This document shows positions 22,891-35,487 of a DNA stretch of 64,000 nt, piece after piece (position 1 is the stretch's first letter; every line of letters begins with the position of its first letter). Location of the stretch: the NCBI GenBank assembly GCA_036925085.1, contig JAUPFP010000002.1, forward strand, positions 5,622,390 through 5,686,389, written 5' to 3'. The DNA is from Brachycybe producta. Its lineage: Eukaryota > Arthropoda > Diplopoda > Playtdesmida > Andrognathidae. Under the pieces are notes generated by a model. The model did not search any database. It was not told the origin of the DNA and saw nothing but the letters and a program-made list of their open reading frames with translations. Made by a program: the position numbers and the translations under genes.

Positions 22891-23434
22891 CCGCCATCTA
22901 AGGAACAGTCGTAACAATTTTAGCACGCTTTGTGTAAAGCTTACCTTGATTGCAGCAACTACAGTACAAAGTAGGGTCCTATAATTTGTAAATTTACAAA
23001 ATTTTTCTAATGATTTATTCCAGGTACTTTTTTGTCAATCCTTCTGTTTGAATGTTATTTTATCGATTGATTTGTCTTTTATCAGAGAAAGAGAAGAAAA
23101 AAAAAAGAGAACGAGTGAATGAGAAAAAGAGAGAAATGTTTGTTCTTTCACTCACTCGAGTTCTTTGCCTAGAAATTCATTTCGAGTTCGGTTGTCAACG
23201 CCGAAAATCAGTAACCTATAAATAATAGCATTATAAAAATATGAAATGAGGCAGCTTATTCATTTTGATATTTCATAATCATAATAATCCTAGTTGCTCT
23301 GAAACCGTTATTGAATTTTGTGTTTTATTTTTCTTTCCTTTTGGTTCAATTATATATTTGTCTTGTTTTTTTTTTTTTTCTTATTTATTTGAAACTAAGA
23401 GTTTCAGTTAAAACTTAAAATAGGGGAGATTTCT

Positions 23435-23478
23435 TTTAGATTTTATTGTTGTTGTTGTTGTTGTTGTCGTTGTTGTCC
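23435..23478 (+). repeat. (TTG)n microsatellite
   Basis: A run of TTG triplets with one TCG interruption. Confidence 0.85.
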
Positions 23479-23659
23479 ACAATAGACACAAATAAAATAG
23501 AAAAGGAAAGGATTTTAAAAGGATTTTTGTTAAGTCTCCTTTTATGGTACAACTCACATGTAGAGATAGAGAAATCTTAAAACCCAGATTTATACTTCAA
23601 TTTAAACACTTTTGAGCGGTGGTATATCATTGAAAAAAAAAACTGTTAAAAAGCCGGTA

Positions 23660-24370
23660 TTCAGTACTTGTTGAGAAGAGGCTTCAAGTTTAACTTTAAA
23701 TTTCAAGTTTTCTTGTTGAATTTCGTTTTAAAATCCTGTTAAAGGGTAATCTAGAAAATAAGCTGTTTCTATGTTGGAAGACAGTTCAGAGGCTTCAAGT
23801 TGAACTTGAAGTGACAAGTTTTCTTGTTGACTTTAGTTTTAGAATCCTGTTAAAGGGTAATCTAGAGAATACGGTGTTTCTATGTTAGAAGCCCGTTCGG
23901 AGGCTTCAAGTTGAACTTGAAGTAGCAAGTTTTCTTGTTAAATTTAGATTTAGAAACTTGGTTAAAGGAGGGTACTCAAGAAAATAGACACAAATAAGCA
24001 ATTCTATTGGCTTGAAATATATAAAATATACATATAATTAATTGTTTTACATGTTTTGTATTTTAGGAGTTAAAAGCCTACTGATGATCCACCTGGTTGT
24101 GCTGAAATACTTGGCTTTGTAAAACAATTAATTATATTTATATTTCAAGAAAATAATGGTTTACTGTGTTAGGTCCCTGTTCAGAGGCTTCAGGAATAAT
24201 TTTAAATTTAAAGTTTTCTTGTTGAATTTGGTTCTTAGAAGAAACCCTGTTAAAGTGTAGACTTATTCGATAAAATGAGATTTTTCTATGTTAGTACCCC
24301 GTTCAGAGGCTTGAAGTTTTAACTTTTTAGTGTCAAGTTTCCTTGTTGAATTTAGGTCTTAAAAAGATGT
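23660..24370 (+). repeat. About 120-bp tandem repeat, five to six diverged units
   Basis: Words AGAGGCTTCAAGTTGAACTT, CAAGTTTTCTTGTTGAATTT, CCTGTTAAAGGGTAATCTAG and TTTCTATGTTAGAAG recur in order near 23668, 23790, 23898, 24180 and 24300. A palindromic insertion (24011-24149) splits the array. A stray unit piece lies near 56750. Confidence 0.75.
24011..24149 (+). mobile_element. Palindromic insertion with hammerhead-ribozyme-like core
   Basis: Arms CTTGAAATATA plus AATTAATTGTTTTACA and the inverse TGTAAAACAATTAATT plus TATATTTCAAG are about 35-40 bp. In the loop, AAAGCC (24073-24078), CTGATGA (24081-24087), a CCAC/GTG stem, GAAA (24104-24107) and GGCTTT (24113-24118) follow the order stem I, CUGAUGA, stem II, GAAA, stem I' of a type I hammerhead. 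Stem III would be only a few bases, as in Penelope-like retroelement ribozymes. It may be decayed. Confidence 0.4.
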
Positions 24371-24999
24371 GATCATAAGAACAACAATATAATTTCAAAG
24401 CTGACTAAACACAAACAGTTCAATCTTATTCTTCAGATCAGTGATTTCCTAAGGGTGTGTGCTATGAGTTTTGCAAAGTGTGCCGCGATATTCAGGATGT
24501 TATATATTGATTGTGTTAATATTTTCAAATTAAATTATAATTTTATTGGGAAAAAAAAGTAGAATAAACACAACTTTCCTATTACAAGTAGGCGAATGTA
24601 CTAATTAAACGGTATGCGTTTCCAAAGGGTTTGCTGTGTGGCACACTATTGTGCCGTGTGTTTTGCCAAGTGTGCCGCGATTTCTCCTGGCAAAAAAATA
24701 CTTGTGTCCATAAGCAAAAGAAAAAGTTTGAGAACCTCTGCTTGTATTCATTCTATCTCACACATCAATGGATAGGTTGTGGTCCATTCATTTGAAAAGA
24801 TATTCGATTTGAGCTGTAAACAATGGTCGTTTTAAAGGACCTAATGCTAGGTTGATTGGTACTTTGTTTAAGACCTCTCACTCTCACTCTCTCTCCCCCT
24901 CTCCATCTCCTCTCTCTTTTGTGGCAGTATTTTTTATCCCTGGTGTTTTCGTTGTCTGCTCGAAGAAACTTTGTTTCATCTTTTCAAAAGCAACTCTCA

Positions 25000-25417
25000 A
25001 GGTAATTTACACACGGAGTTACTTTGTGGCGAAACAATGCCGTAAGGCTGTTGCGATACATTGTTGCGGGACAGAATCGAGAAACACGATACGGGACAGA
25101 ATCGAGAAACACGATACGGTCACAAAACATTCTTCCGTGTCCACACCTCAACTAAGCTTCACTCGATCCTTGAGGCAGAGAACATGTCTTTATAACACCC
25201 TCTGATAGTATCGAGGGATTCTATACTCTTTTTCAATGTTAAAACGCAACTGAAGTCTTTGTTTATTTTTCAGAAAACGTCCACACTTGAAATGTTGCAC
25301 AAATTTGCATGCGTGTTTTCCATTCGGATGTGGGAAACCAGGAACGTGTTTCGCAACTGTCGCGATAATGTTCCGAAACATTGTTTCGCCACAATGTATC
25401 CCAGTGTGTACTTGCCT
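25000..25417. mobile_element. Palindromic MITE, family G
   Basis: Left arm AGGTAATTTACACACGGAG then TTTGTGGCGAAACAATG; right arm CATTGTTTCGCCACAATG then CAGTGTGTACTTGCCTT. The flanks are TCA and TAA, possibly a decayed 3-bp duplication. The open frames 24852-25205 (+) and 25190-25474 (-) cross its ends and are not genes. Confidence 0.65.
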
Positions 25418-25629
25418 TAAAGAGACCTTTACCTCCAGAAATTTCTTGTCAAAATATTGTAAAGACTTATTCAATGATAACCAAAACGATTTTTAAAATT
25501 TAATGTGATTAATATTATTAAAAAAAATTAAACGTCAGTTGACTTCATATAAATGAACTTTATCAGATAGATGCGCCACCAAACAGACATTGGCAACAAA
25601 ATGTGACGTTACTGGCCCTTCGGCGCCAC

Positions 25630-26433
25630 CGTTTTGACTCCTCTGATGTTGGTGTCGAGTCGATGGTGCCGGTGCCGACTCTGTTGTCGGCGGACCAGTC
25701 TCTGTTCCTCTGGGGGTTGATTTTACCGGGCGCGACATTCACTTGCCTGGCCTGGTAACGGCCCACAAAAAGACCGTCTCTCTTCCTAGGGATCTTTGGT
25801 ATAGTACTTGACGATTCTAACGTGACTTCAGTCCTCCTGTTTGTTCGAGTCCCTGGAGGCTCCAGGCGGAGGGACTCAGGTTATATCTGAGTGCCTTCCG
25901 CTGGATACTCCGTTATTTTCGGAGTGCGAAACTCAAAAAGAATTCAATGTACAACACACAATTACTCATAGATAAAATAAAATCTCAAAACTCTTTATTG
26001 CGATATATGTTGTCATTCACATAATTCTCTTGCATATCATTATATTGCACTTTTGAAGTTAGAACTTTACTGTTTAACTTTCAAACTCTGACTGTGTAGT
26101 TCAAACTTACTCGTTCGAACTCTCCACTCTGACTGCCCTCACACTCAAGTCTCAAGCTCACTTGTCCGGTCTCCTGGGAGGGGCAACTGTCACCTCAGGG
26201 CTCAATGATTGACCAACTGGGCCAATCATTGCCCTGGGCCGGGGATATTACCTTAAAATGAAAGTTATTTGTGGGACTCTATTCCCAATTTCTCACGGTC
26301 CGACTGGGTTCCACGAATTCACTTAGAATTCGGGCCACCCAAGTCTGAACATCTGTGCACCAAGGGGTGCCGTGTTGACAGAGAGGAATTTCTGCCAGGT
26401 GTTTCACCATTCTGTTAACTACGGGGTGTCACA
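25630..26433 (-). mobile_element. Fossil LTR, probably Ty3/Gypsy type
   Basis: On the minus strand a block starts TGTGACACCCCG, has an AATAAA signal (25994-25999) about 430 bases in, and runs to a TGGCGCCGAAGGG word that resembles a primer-binding site. This layout fits one LTR of a Gypsy-type retrotransposon. I did not find a partner LTR or recognisable protein domains in the window, so it is a partial or solo, broken copy. Age cannot be judged without the partner. Confidence 0.45.
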
Positions 26434-28015
26434 AAAACACCTCCAAAGTCTACTCCTCTCCTCGAATTCTGATGTGTTGCGATCACCAGCTCATATTACT
26501 TTCATTGCAAAGTACTATGGATTTAATATTTGAATTATTCCACATGGAAGGTTGTATTGAGTTGAATATGAATGAGAAATGCCTATATTTCATTAAGGAA
26601 TTCTGGAAATGTGAGGTGACAATGATTTAAAGCTCAAATTTGGAAACAATTAAAAATGCGGCATGCGACAGAAAGGGATTACTGGGCGGGCGGCACTTAA
26701 CCTTAGTGGTAGGTAAGGGGCTCGCTTCAGGGTGTGGGTGGCCGTGGTCTGCTTCTTCTGTGTATGCGAAAGTGTTGCCGCTACCAATTCCTCGTTTATT
26801 TAGTGTTTGTGATCGGGTAATTTTAAAATACAAGTTAATATTTGTTATTTAATTAATTTTCTTATGTAAGGTTGTTATGTGAGTTAGTGAGGATTTCTGT
26901 ATTCTGTCATTGATATAAAACTTGTCTTAGGAGAGAAAAAAAACCGCAAAAAGAAGTAAATATTAAAATTTCTTGGCGTTGTGTAACCCTTTTGTATCGA
27001 CTCACATACGGCACTTTAGAGACCACTGTTCTAGATAGCCTCTTAATATTCGTGCAGTGTGCACGACGGATTTTCTAGTAGCTATGATACATGCTCAAAC
27101 AATTTTTTTTAGAAGTTTCAATCAAAGTAAAATCTTCTTAATATTTTTTGATCCCCATCTTGAGAGGAAACTGTATTTTCAAATATAATTCTACTAGTAA
27201 GTGCCCAGGTGTATTAGACAGTAGTTGAAAATCAATAAAGAAACAACCATCACAACTGATAGTTGGTTTTTAGGTCACAATGTAGAAAGAGAGAGAGAGA
27301 GAGATCTAATTCTATTTTCTCTTTTACTGTCGATGTCAAAAAATATTTCGCTGTCACAACATCACACAAATTTCAAATTTTTAATCATATATGAAGATAA
27401 ATATGAGCTTATTTTTTTTAAATTGAATTTTTGTTGTTAGTGGAGAGAGATGTGGTCTTATCATTTGGTCACCTCATTTCATTTAATTTCAAAATGTGGC
27501 TTGATGATGATTAAATGAAAAAAAAACCCTCATAAATTCGCTTGTTTTTTTTCCTCCCCCTAACCTTCTACTGTATAAGTTTTCATATTTGATATTTCTA
27601 CCCTCTCTCCTCCCTCTACCTCCTACTCATTTTGCGTTTTCTCTCCCCTTCCACATAAAACCTCCAAATGTACTTAGAAAATAATCAATACTGATTCATT
27701 GAGAGGTTTTAGTAAATGTGACAGCTCCTCTTTTGTTTGTTACATAATAATTCGTCGCCAGGTGGATTAGAAACACCAGTTTGTACACACATTACTAATA
27801 CATAATGCACAACTTAAAAATATAATCTTAGGAAGAAATAAAAAAATAACAATAAAATCCAATATTTTTCTTGGATTATTTTAGTTTTCAGAACACCGTT
27901 ATTTGTATAGAAAATATGAGAAATAACTTGAAATAGAACAGCTATTTTTTTTTAGCTAGTAAAGGAGTAAAAGTATACCTGCCTCACTTTAAGAAGAAGC
28001 TTGTGACGTCAGATG
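26434..28015. other. No gene seen
   Basis: AT-rich sequence with CT-rich patches near 27600. There is no coding signature and no paired ends. Confidence 0.5.
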
Positions 28016-28019
28016 GGGT

Positions 28020-28297
28020 GAATAACAAATTGTGAATTTGTGATGCATGTCCTTTATAGGGCTCCGTAGAATTTACTTGTATTACAAGACTTGTATTTTT
28101 GAGAAATGGGCCCCAGGGCTATGTTTCTCAAGAATACATGTGTTGTAATACAATTGAATTCTACGGAGGCTTGATCAGGACATGCATCAAAAATTACAAT
28201 TGGATTTGTAATAACAAATTGTGAATTTGCGACGTGTCCGTTACAGGGCTCCGTAGAATTCACTTGTATTACAAGACTTGTATTTTTGAGAAACAGC
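28020..28297. repeat. Direct plus inverted copies of an 80-90-bp unit
   Basis: The unit with AATAACAAATTGTGAATTTG and GGGCTCCGTAGAATT appears at 28020-28107 and again at 28210-28297 in the same direction. Between them, 28119-28200, it is present in reverse (TTGAATTCTACGGAG, GGACATGCATCA). This suggests a MITE with one arm duplicated. Confidence 0.75.
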
Positions 28298-28485
28298 TAG
28301 GGAGGTCGTAAAGATTCGTCAAAATTGATGATTGTTCTTAATATTATTTTGGTTATATGGCAGAGGGCGTGCACCATAAATGTTAGTATAGGCCTAATGC
28401 AGTACTGAATGCTTAATGTTTTATTTTAAAAAGAAATTGTGGCTACTCAAAGGGTTATTGCTTAAGTTTCTACTTTTTATTAAAA

Positions 28486-28819
28486 GAATTTATTTTCCAC
28501 ACAAATAACATTGCCACAATCCAATTGATCGGCCAATTCTCGAATTGTTTGACGGGGATCCGTTTGTATTAAAGCATTCAGACGATCTTCGTTGATGTCA
28601 GATGGCCTCTCGGAGCGTGGAGTGTCACATATGTCGAAACTACCCTTTTCGAAGCACGCAAACCGTTTCCGGGCTGCTCTTTTGGCAAAAAAACAACTCT
28701 TCTCTGTAGAGATATGACACAAGTGTTTCGAGTAGCCTCTCTGTACCTTTGGAGCCTCTATATTGAAACTCATAAAGAAGGTGTCGGAAATGTTCGTTTT
28801 GTCGATGTTGACACTCCAT
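28486..28819 (-). pseudogene. Mariner transposase N-terminal fragment
   Basis: From ATG at 28819 the minus strand reads MECQHRQNEHFRHLLYEFQY, a mariner start. After a frameshift it continues KRAARKRFACFEKGSFDI, CDTPRSERPSDINEDRLN and ALIQTDPRQTIRELADQL, matching the mariner pattern WF..F..GDFDL.D.PRSGRPS...D.L..L...DPRQT.RELA. Only the helix-turn-helix region of about 110 residues is left. The DDD catalytic domain and both inverted repeats are missing. Confidence 0.85.
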
Positions 28820-28829
28820 AGTTTTTAAG

Positions 28830-30580
28830 AGTGAACGTTTATCGCAAATGTCTCTTTATTTTGTTTCTTTACTACTTTAGTTTTGAACACACTTTTCAAT
28901 TCATGCTTAAAGTTTCGAATATTAAATACTAAGACAAGAAAATGAAATTCTTATGATTATCATTATTATTATTTTATACACAGGAGCAACTTATCAAATT
29001 TCATGTGAAAACTTTTCATATTTACAAAAGTTTTCTTCCAAAGAAAAAAAATATTTGAAAAAAAAGTTTAGTTGAATAATTTTTTCTCCACTTAAGGGTT
29101 AGAATTTTGTAAACAGATTTTGAATTTTCTGCTTTTTAGTATTTTTTATTTATTGACATTTTCTCGCTCTCTCTTTCTGTGTGTGTCATGTTGTTTGTGG
29201 TCACATCTTTGGGCAAAAAAATAAAATTCTCCGAAAAGAAGAAGAAAAAAAAAATAACTCATAAAATTGTCGCCAAATTTGTTGCCATATTTATTAGATT
29301 TTCCTTTTTTTTTTTCTTTTTTTTTTTTTTTGACCACATGTGGTCACTATGGTTGTAAAGTCGACTATACTATGGATATAATGGAAAGATCTCTCCATTG
29401 ACTCTTATGTCCTTCTACTATATACATGTATATAATGTAGTTTTATATATACGTATAATGTCCACCATGTGTATGTTTATGGGTGCATCTCAATTGCTAC
29501 TAAGTCAACCCAGTCGGAAATTGGACATCACAAAGTTTCATATAACCTCCTCACAGTACACTCACATAAATAAATAAAATAATGTTTAAAAAAAAAGTCA
29601 TCTTTTGAACATCGACGACAACACAAGTTTTGATGGATACCCTTCACCTCATCATCTCTGCATTTTTTAGGGGTGGCGGATAATATCTGTTTCAGGGGGA
29701 GACATTTCTTTTTTTTTTACAATAAAATTGCAAAAGGATGTTTTTTCAATTACTTTTTCATATATATAAGCTTAGATATTTGGTCGTATCTTCGGATTTA
29801 ATCGGAAGGAAGTTTGTCTAACCGTACAAACACACAATGTGACACTCTACTGGGTGGATAATAAGTAAGTCCAAAAGAATTTTTCAATCAGTGAGGCTAA
29901 AATACCCGGTTGCCAGGGCCAGCCCGTCTATTAGGCGAACGTCACCTTTGCAGCCAAAGTCCCATCTTAACAAACTGTATTTTTTTTTGTGTTTATTTTA
30001 AACAGAAACATATAAATTTAAACGAACTAAAAAAATAATTATTACACTAATAACTATAAATAATTTACCGATACCTTAAGGACTATTTTTTTCTAAATTG
30101 GCCGGCATTTTTGCGTCCTATTATTATTTTACGTAGCGTTTGTGGCTTAGGATGGATTGACTGGGGCGCAAATACGCCTATTAAGGCGCAGGGACGCAAA
30201 TTTTAAGCCTCGACTTAGTTGTAAGGGTCCATATTTTAAGCCTCGCATAGACCTCAATGAAGCCATTGAGCCGGCGGCGCTGCCGATTGCCCGATATTCC
30301 AGTCCGTTCTGAATTTTGTTTTATTTGAGGCGGCTAAATATTAAAGAATTTAAAAATAAAAGTGATATTTATAAAACACCCTGTATATGTTCGTGTTGTT
30401 TGTTTGTACTTTTATATTTATTTTTATTTTTCGACAAACTAAATTCGATTTTATAGTTTCTGTTTTGTATTTTGATCTCTACTTGAAACACGTACAATTT
30501 TTTTTGGCAAAAACTATTGCTGTCTGAGAGTGTTTTTTTTTTTAAAAATCTGACATAAAGTATGTTCCCAGTTTGCAATG
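28830..30580. other. No gene seen
   Basis: AT-rich and poly-A/T-rich. CCAGGGCCAGCCCGTCTATT near 29925 resembles a hAT terminus but no partner end was found. Confidence 0.4.
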
Positions 30581-30582
30581 TC

Positions 30583-30630
30583 TCCCTGCCATAGGCCTTC
30601 TTGGCTGCTGGCCGAGTAATTTTCTTTAAT
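30583..30630 (+). repeat. LINE 3' tail fragment
   Basis: CTGCCATAGGCCTTCTTGGC then GCTGGCCGAGTAAT matches the 3' end of the LINE at 13918 (other strand) and 53786. No coding part precedes it. Confidence 0.6.
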
Positions 30631-30706
30631 TCAAACGCCCCAATTTATTAATAAGGCCCCAAACGTTTGCATTCGCAAAATGTCTAAAAACATATACGTT
30701 AATATA

Positions 30707-30869
30707 CAGTGGGAATTCTTTAACACGAAATATAGGGGACCGGATTATTTTTTTTCGTGTTAAATCAAGAACGAATTTTTATGCTATTCTAACTGATCGA
30801 GATCGAAAATATATTTAGTGTTAACCGGTGTTTCGTGTTATCCGTTTTCGTGTAAAGCGAATTTCACAG
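30707..30869. mobile_element. Tc1/mariner- or pogo-like MITE with TA duplication
   Basis: 163 bp, ends CAGTGGGAATTCTTTAACAC and AAAGCGAATTTCACAG, flanked by TA. It contains the word TTTCGTGTTAAA seen many times in 32120-32486. Confidence 0.6.
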
Positions 30870-31458
30870 TATAAAAAAAGTAAATGCAAAATTATTAGGC
30901 AATGTGCGAAACCATCAATATGCACATTTACTAGCGTTTTAGACAATTTGCAGAATTCTTAGAATGGGGTAATGTCGTTAAGACTATTTCAAATTCACTC
31001 GATTCTGCACATTAACTAGTCGTTCTTTGAATTGGTTTGCATTTTTTTTTACTTTGACTATAATACAATATGTGTGTGTTTTGTGTGAATTTGTTTTGTA
31101 AGTCCCCCCCCCCCTCCCACCCCCATCCTTCCATTAACACCACGCAAACATTTATTTTCTCACTTCCCCTTGAATAGAGGCAAACCATAATAACACAGCG
31201 GCTGTGTGTTGCTGCCTGTCTTTTATTTGAAGGGGTCGGGAGGAAATGAGTTAAAAAGATCATTTCGCAAATTTGTACATTTACATAATGAGTGGACCGG
31301 CGGCGACAAATAAACACAAGTAGATTGCAATTCTTGATAAATACAACAACAACTTTCATTTTAGCGTTTTTTATTATCTAAACAAAATGGATTTTTTTTT
31401 AATAAAAACAATTCAAGAAGAAATTTCTATAACTTTTTTTTTTTAAAAAAAATATTAA

Positions 31459-31900
31459 AGCGGGAGACACACATACGGAATTTTTTTTTCGGAAAATCTT
31501 CCCAGAAAAGAAAAAGAAAACTAATATTCTTATCCGTCTTTATAATGGTGGCCACGCATCAGAACAGAAATTAACTTTGGAAAAAGGGGTGACGTCATCC
31601 GTTTTGAGAAAGTGGTCCCACCACCCTCACTTTTTACAACTGTAAAAATGACCTTTTATGCTTTAGGGCACAACCTTGCACTCCTCTCTTTATTAAAAAG
31701 TAAAGGGTTGATTTTGTTAGGTGGTTTGAGATGCTCTAATTGGTCAGAATATTAAAACAAGATTCTGTGCTAAGAAACAGTTGAGAAAATCTCAACTTTT
31801 TTTTTCTTACCAAAAAATCGGCCAGAATTTTGAAATTCTTTCGAAAATTCTTTTCTGGCCTTATATTCTTGACGGATTTTCCGTATGTGTGTCCTCCGCT
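31459..31900. mobile_element. Harbinger-like MITE, family H6
   Basis: 442 bp, ends AGCGGGAGACACACATACGG and CCGTATGTGTGTCCTCCGCT, TAA at 31456-31458 and 31901-31903. CTTTTCTGG/CCAGAAAAG words extend the pairing. Non-coding. Confidence 0.85.
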
Positions 31901-32119
31901 TAAGTGTATTTGTAATTGGAATGAAAATTGAATTATATATTTTTAGAACAATTATTTTAGAACTATTTTTATAGCATTTTAAATAAACGAATTTTGTTTT
32001 TCACTTTAAAATTAAAGTTGGTGAAATAAATGATGATTTTAATTTTTTTTTTGTTAAAATCTACTACGAAATGTTTTATTTTCAGTTACAAAAGAATGAA
32101 AATTCTCGTATTGCGCGTA

Positions 32120-32486
32120 CAGTAGAAATGATACGGTGGAAACCATTTAGCACGAAATGGAAGGGATCGGAATATTTTTCGTGTTAAAAGAAAAAAATTT
32201 AACACTTTAGTGGAAATCTTTTAACTAGAAATTAATTTTCTTCGTGTTAAAGGTATTTTGACGCTACCGTGGAAATCCTTTAAACTCAAGACCGAATTAT
32301 TTCGTGTTAAAGGGATTTCGTGTTAAAAGAAAGAATTTTAACACTACTGCGGAAATTCTTTAACTCGAAAATTAAGGCACTGAATTATTTTTTCGTGTTA
32401 AACGATTTTCCTGTTAAAAAGATAGAATTTTTATGCTGATCAAAGGGGTTAGGCCGAAAATCTATTTCGTGTTAAACTATTTTCAG
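32120..32486. repeat. Cluster of TTTAACACGAAA / TTTCGTGTTAAA units
   Basis: Four to five tandem units with GTGGAAATCCTTTAA and TTTCGTGTTAAA, bounded by TACAGTAGAAA and TTTTCAGTATA. It looks like the 30707 element with its internal part amplified. Confidence 0.65.
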
Positions 32487-32787
32487 TATACTTTTATTTT
32501 TTCTAGTTTCTTTTATGCTGAATGTAATTATTTTCAAGTAAAATTTAAATTACTGGTTGTAAATCTTAATATTGAGTATTTCGTTTTAGTAGATTTCAAT
32601 GAAAATGGATTCGTTCATCGGCTTTTTTGTTTGTTGTCCACACAAATATTTTATTAGAAAATGATGTTGACGGGAAAAGGTACACATGGTGCCATTCATT
32701 TTTGATGACTATTAGCTTAATGTGATTAAGCTTTGACTGTATTCACTGTTCTAAGTTTTAACTAACGGATGCTTTGCTTCCACGAAA

Positions 32788-33006
32788 TCCATTGGGGTGT
32801 GGTCCGTTTTCTAAGCGCTTTTGAAGCGACTCGAATAGTTTTCCAATGTACGAGGCGCCATTCGTGTCAGTTTTTATATTAATATATTACTTTTTTTGGC
32901 TATTTTATTAATGAATGGAAGTTCTGGCATGAATTGCCGCTTCAGACATAAATAGCAAGCTCCTCTAGCAGCTTTAAAAGTGCTTAGAAACTGAACCCAC
33001 CCAATG
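32788..33006. mobile_element. MITE, family F copy 2
   Basis: Ends CCATTGGGGTGTGGTCCG and GAACCCACCCAATGG, with CTAAGCGCTTTTGAAGC and GCTTTAAAAGTGCTTAG inside them, are inverted. It matches the split copy at 12815-13418. No clear target duplication. Confidence 0.65.
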
Positions 33007-33633
33007 GATGTTTTTTTTTTATTATTATGAATTATATGGGTGTTTGATAACAACAAACTATGAGATGTGAATTTTTTGTTGGTTTACTTTTATGCTTTTT
33101 TATTTGTCTGCAATGAATGTTATTTTTATTTTCTTCAGTAAATAACAATCAAAATTGGATAGTATGTAAACAGTGCAAAACTATTGTCTACTCCCTATAG
33201 GGCCATGTTTTGACCGCCTACAATAGTCGAAATTGACATAAACCTTTTTTTTTAAATAGAGAGAGAGCGAGAAAGAGAGAGAGAAAGGGAAAGGGAATGA
33301 ATTCATAAGGGCGAGAGGAGTTGGGGTAAAAAAATATACCGAATCAAAGAAGTGCCTTTCATTTTGGTCAATTACTTAGGGTCAACCCAGGACATATGCC
33401 TTACATGGAACGCCATCTAAGCTAATGACAAGTTATGCATAGACAGGAACTTAATTGGGATACATGTATTAGGTTTGACCAGTAATCCAGACAATGTTAT
33501 CTGAAAAGTAAAATCGTCTGTTAGAAATTGTTTCAAGTTATTTTTTGAAATTTTCAGGAAAACATGTAGAACGCTTTTTTTAAAGCAATCTCGAACAAAT
33601 TTCAATATTTATTTGAAAAACTAGAAGACGTTA

Positions 33634-33930
33634 TACCTAGTACACACACCTGATAATTTAAATGCATTTAATAAACGTGTTCTACAGAGCCCTCTGTGAA
33701 GGGCAAACAAACAATATGTCGTCGAATTCAATTAACTCAGTTAATAATCTCAAAATATTGAGTTAATACTTAAATATAATTATATAAACTATTTGACAAA
33801 ATATTGATTTAGTATTTCAATTTAAAATATTAATAATAAAATCAATTTTTATTTGGTGTTCATGTCCTTAACTGGATTCCGTATACTTCACCTAAACACA
33901 TTTAATTCGAATTCATGTGTGTACAAGGTA
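33634..33930 (+). mobile_element. Harbinger-like MITE, family H3 copy 2
   Basis: 297 bp, ends TACCTAGTACACACACCTG and GTGTGTACAAGGTA, TTA at 33631-33633 and 33931-33933. It is close in sequence to 62049-62351. Confidence 0.85.
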
Positions 33931-34050
33931 TTAGTGAAGGTGGTGCATAGATAAATTTTCATCATTTCATGATATCTTTGAAAGTAAACGTGTTTAAATC
34001 ACCTGTTTATTGATATTCGATATTATTCCGTTATACTGTAGAAACGCGCG

Positions 34051-34945
34051 CAGGGTTGGAAAAAGTCATTATTAAAAAAAAATATATATAAAATCATGAT
34101 TTTTTTTTTATTAAATCGTGATTTTTTCTTATTAAATCACGATTTTCTTTATGAAATTATAGGTCTACTTTTTTATTAGATCTCAACTGTATTTGTTTTT
34201 GTAATTTAACAAAAATGTCATTAATACATATTTCTAAAATGAAACTGGTAAATTATGCAAGTTTTTAATGAAAAAAAAAAACTGAAAGAAGTAAAAGAAA
34301 AAATGAAAATATTGAAATAAACCAGTAACTCCTAGCACGTGGTTTTTTTTTGTTTACATTACTCAAAAGTAGGCATGCGCGCTCATTTCGTAAAAAATAA
34401 ACATGAAAATTCACTAAGGTCGAACACACACTAAATAAGACCTGTTATTGACTGAGGTGTTTCAGTCAATATGTCTGAAGCATGTCTGTTCCGACTATAA
34501 AACCCTATACACTAAATAGGAGAAAACGAAACATTCTTAGAACTTTCAAAACCCACAACTTCTTGGAAGCCAGCCATGCACAATCGGCGCATTCAGTTCA
34601 GTTTCAAAATGTCTTCACCAGATGAAGAAGTTCTCGAAGCCCATTTATTATATTGTAGGAATGGCTCCTCTTGTCTGAGACAGGCAAGTAGCCGGAACGG
34701 GCGTTCAGACATGTCTGATATATGTCTCGGTCAGACAAGACATATTGTCTCTTCAGTGTGCGCTACCTGAACTTGCCCTAATGCTATTTTTCTTCTTTCT
34801 GCCTGACTCAAACCGCCTCAGACTCTCTTTTTCTTATGTTTGAGTTAAAAACCATTAAAAACGAAAAATTAAAACATGATTTAATCAACGATTTTAATTA
34901 ACTCCGTGATTTAATCATTTGATTGACTCATTTTTGAAACTATAT
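34051..34945. mobile_element. hAT-like element with nested insertion
   Basis: CAGGGTTGGAAAAAGTCATT at the left and AATCAACGATTTTAATTAAC-type words at the right are typical of hAT ends with AATCATGATTT words. The element at 34418-34778 sits inside. The 8-bp duplication is not resolved. Confidence 0.4.
34418..34778. mobile_element. Harbinger-like MITE nested in the hAT-like element
   Basis: 361 bp between TAA triplets (34415-34417, 34779-34781). Its ends GGTCGAACACACACT and AGTGTGCGCTACCTGAAC are inverted but imperfect. The interior has repeated AGACATGTCTGA-type palindromes. Confidence 0.5.
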
Positions 34946-35281
34946 GTCAAATAATTTAATCATTTAAAGTTGGTTGATTTCAAAGTGTAGCGTATTCTGA
35001 GAAGTAATTCCAAACAACTAATAAAGTAATAAGTAATAACTTAATAAGACTGTCATATGACAAAAACAAATTACAAAATATTATATGATGTACTTTCATA
35101 TATGTATCATATTTTTATGACTCTGGTGTACAATATAATATGAGTCTTCATGTGATATATGATAAGCAGTAACATTCTAACTTCATAAGTTATGACTGTG
35201 ACATTTGAGTGATTTTGTTTACTGTAATATGGCCTTAGGGGTTCTAAAGACGTTTTTTTTCCACTTGAAAAATCTCCTTAG

Positions 35282-35383
<102 letters not shown>

Positions 35384-35487
35384 GTCTTAAGTTGCCATAA
35401 AATGTTTATTTTCAAATATATCATCATGAAAGTTATCTATGCCATCGTTGTTTACTCTTCTAGTTATTATAAATATATTAAGCGAGG

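Noticed and set aside
25535-25766. Pro- and Arg-rich minus-strand frames as host exons
   Set aside because: They lie at the inner end of the fossil LTR and have no splice or family support.
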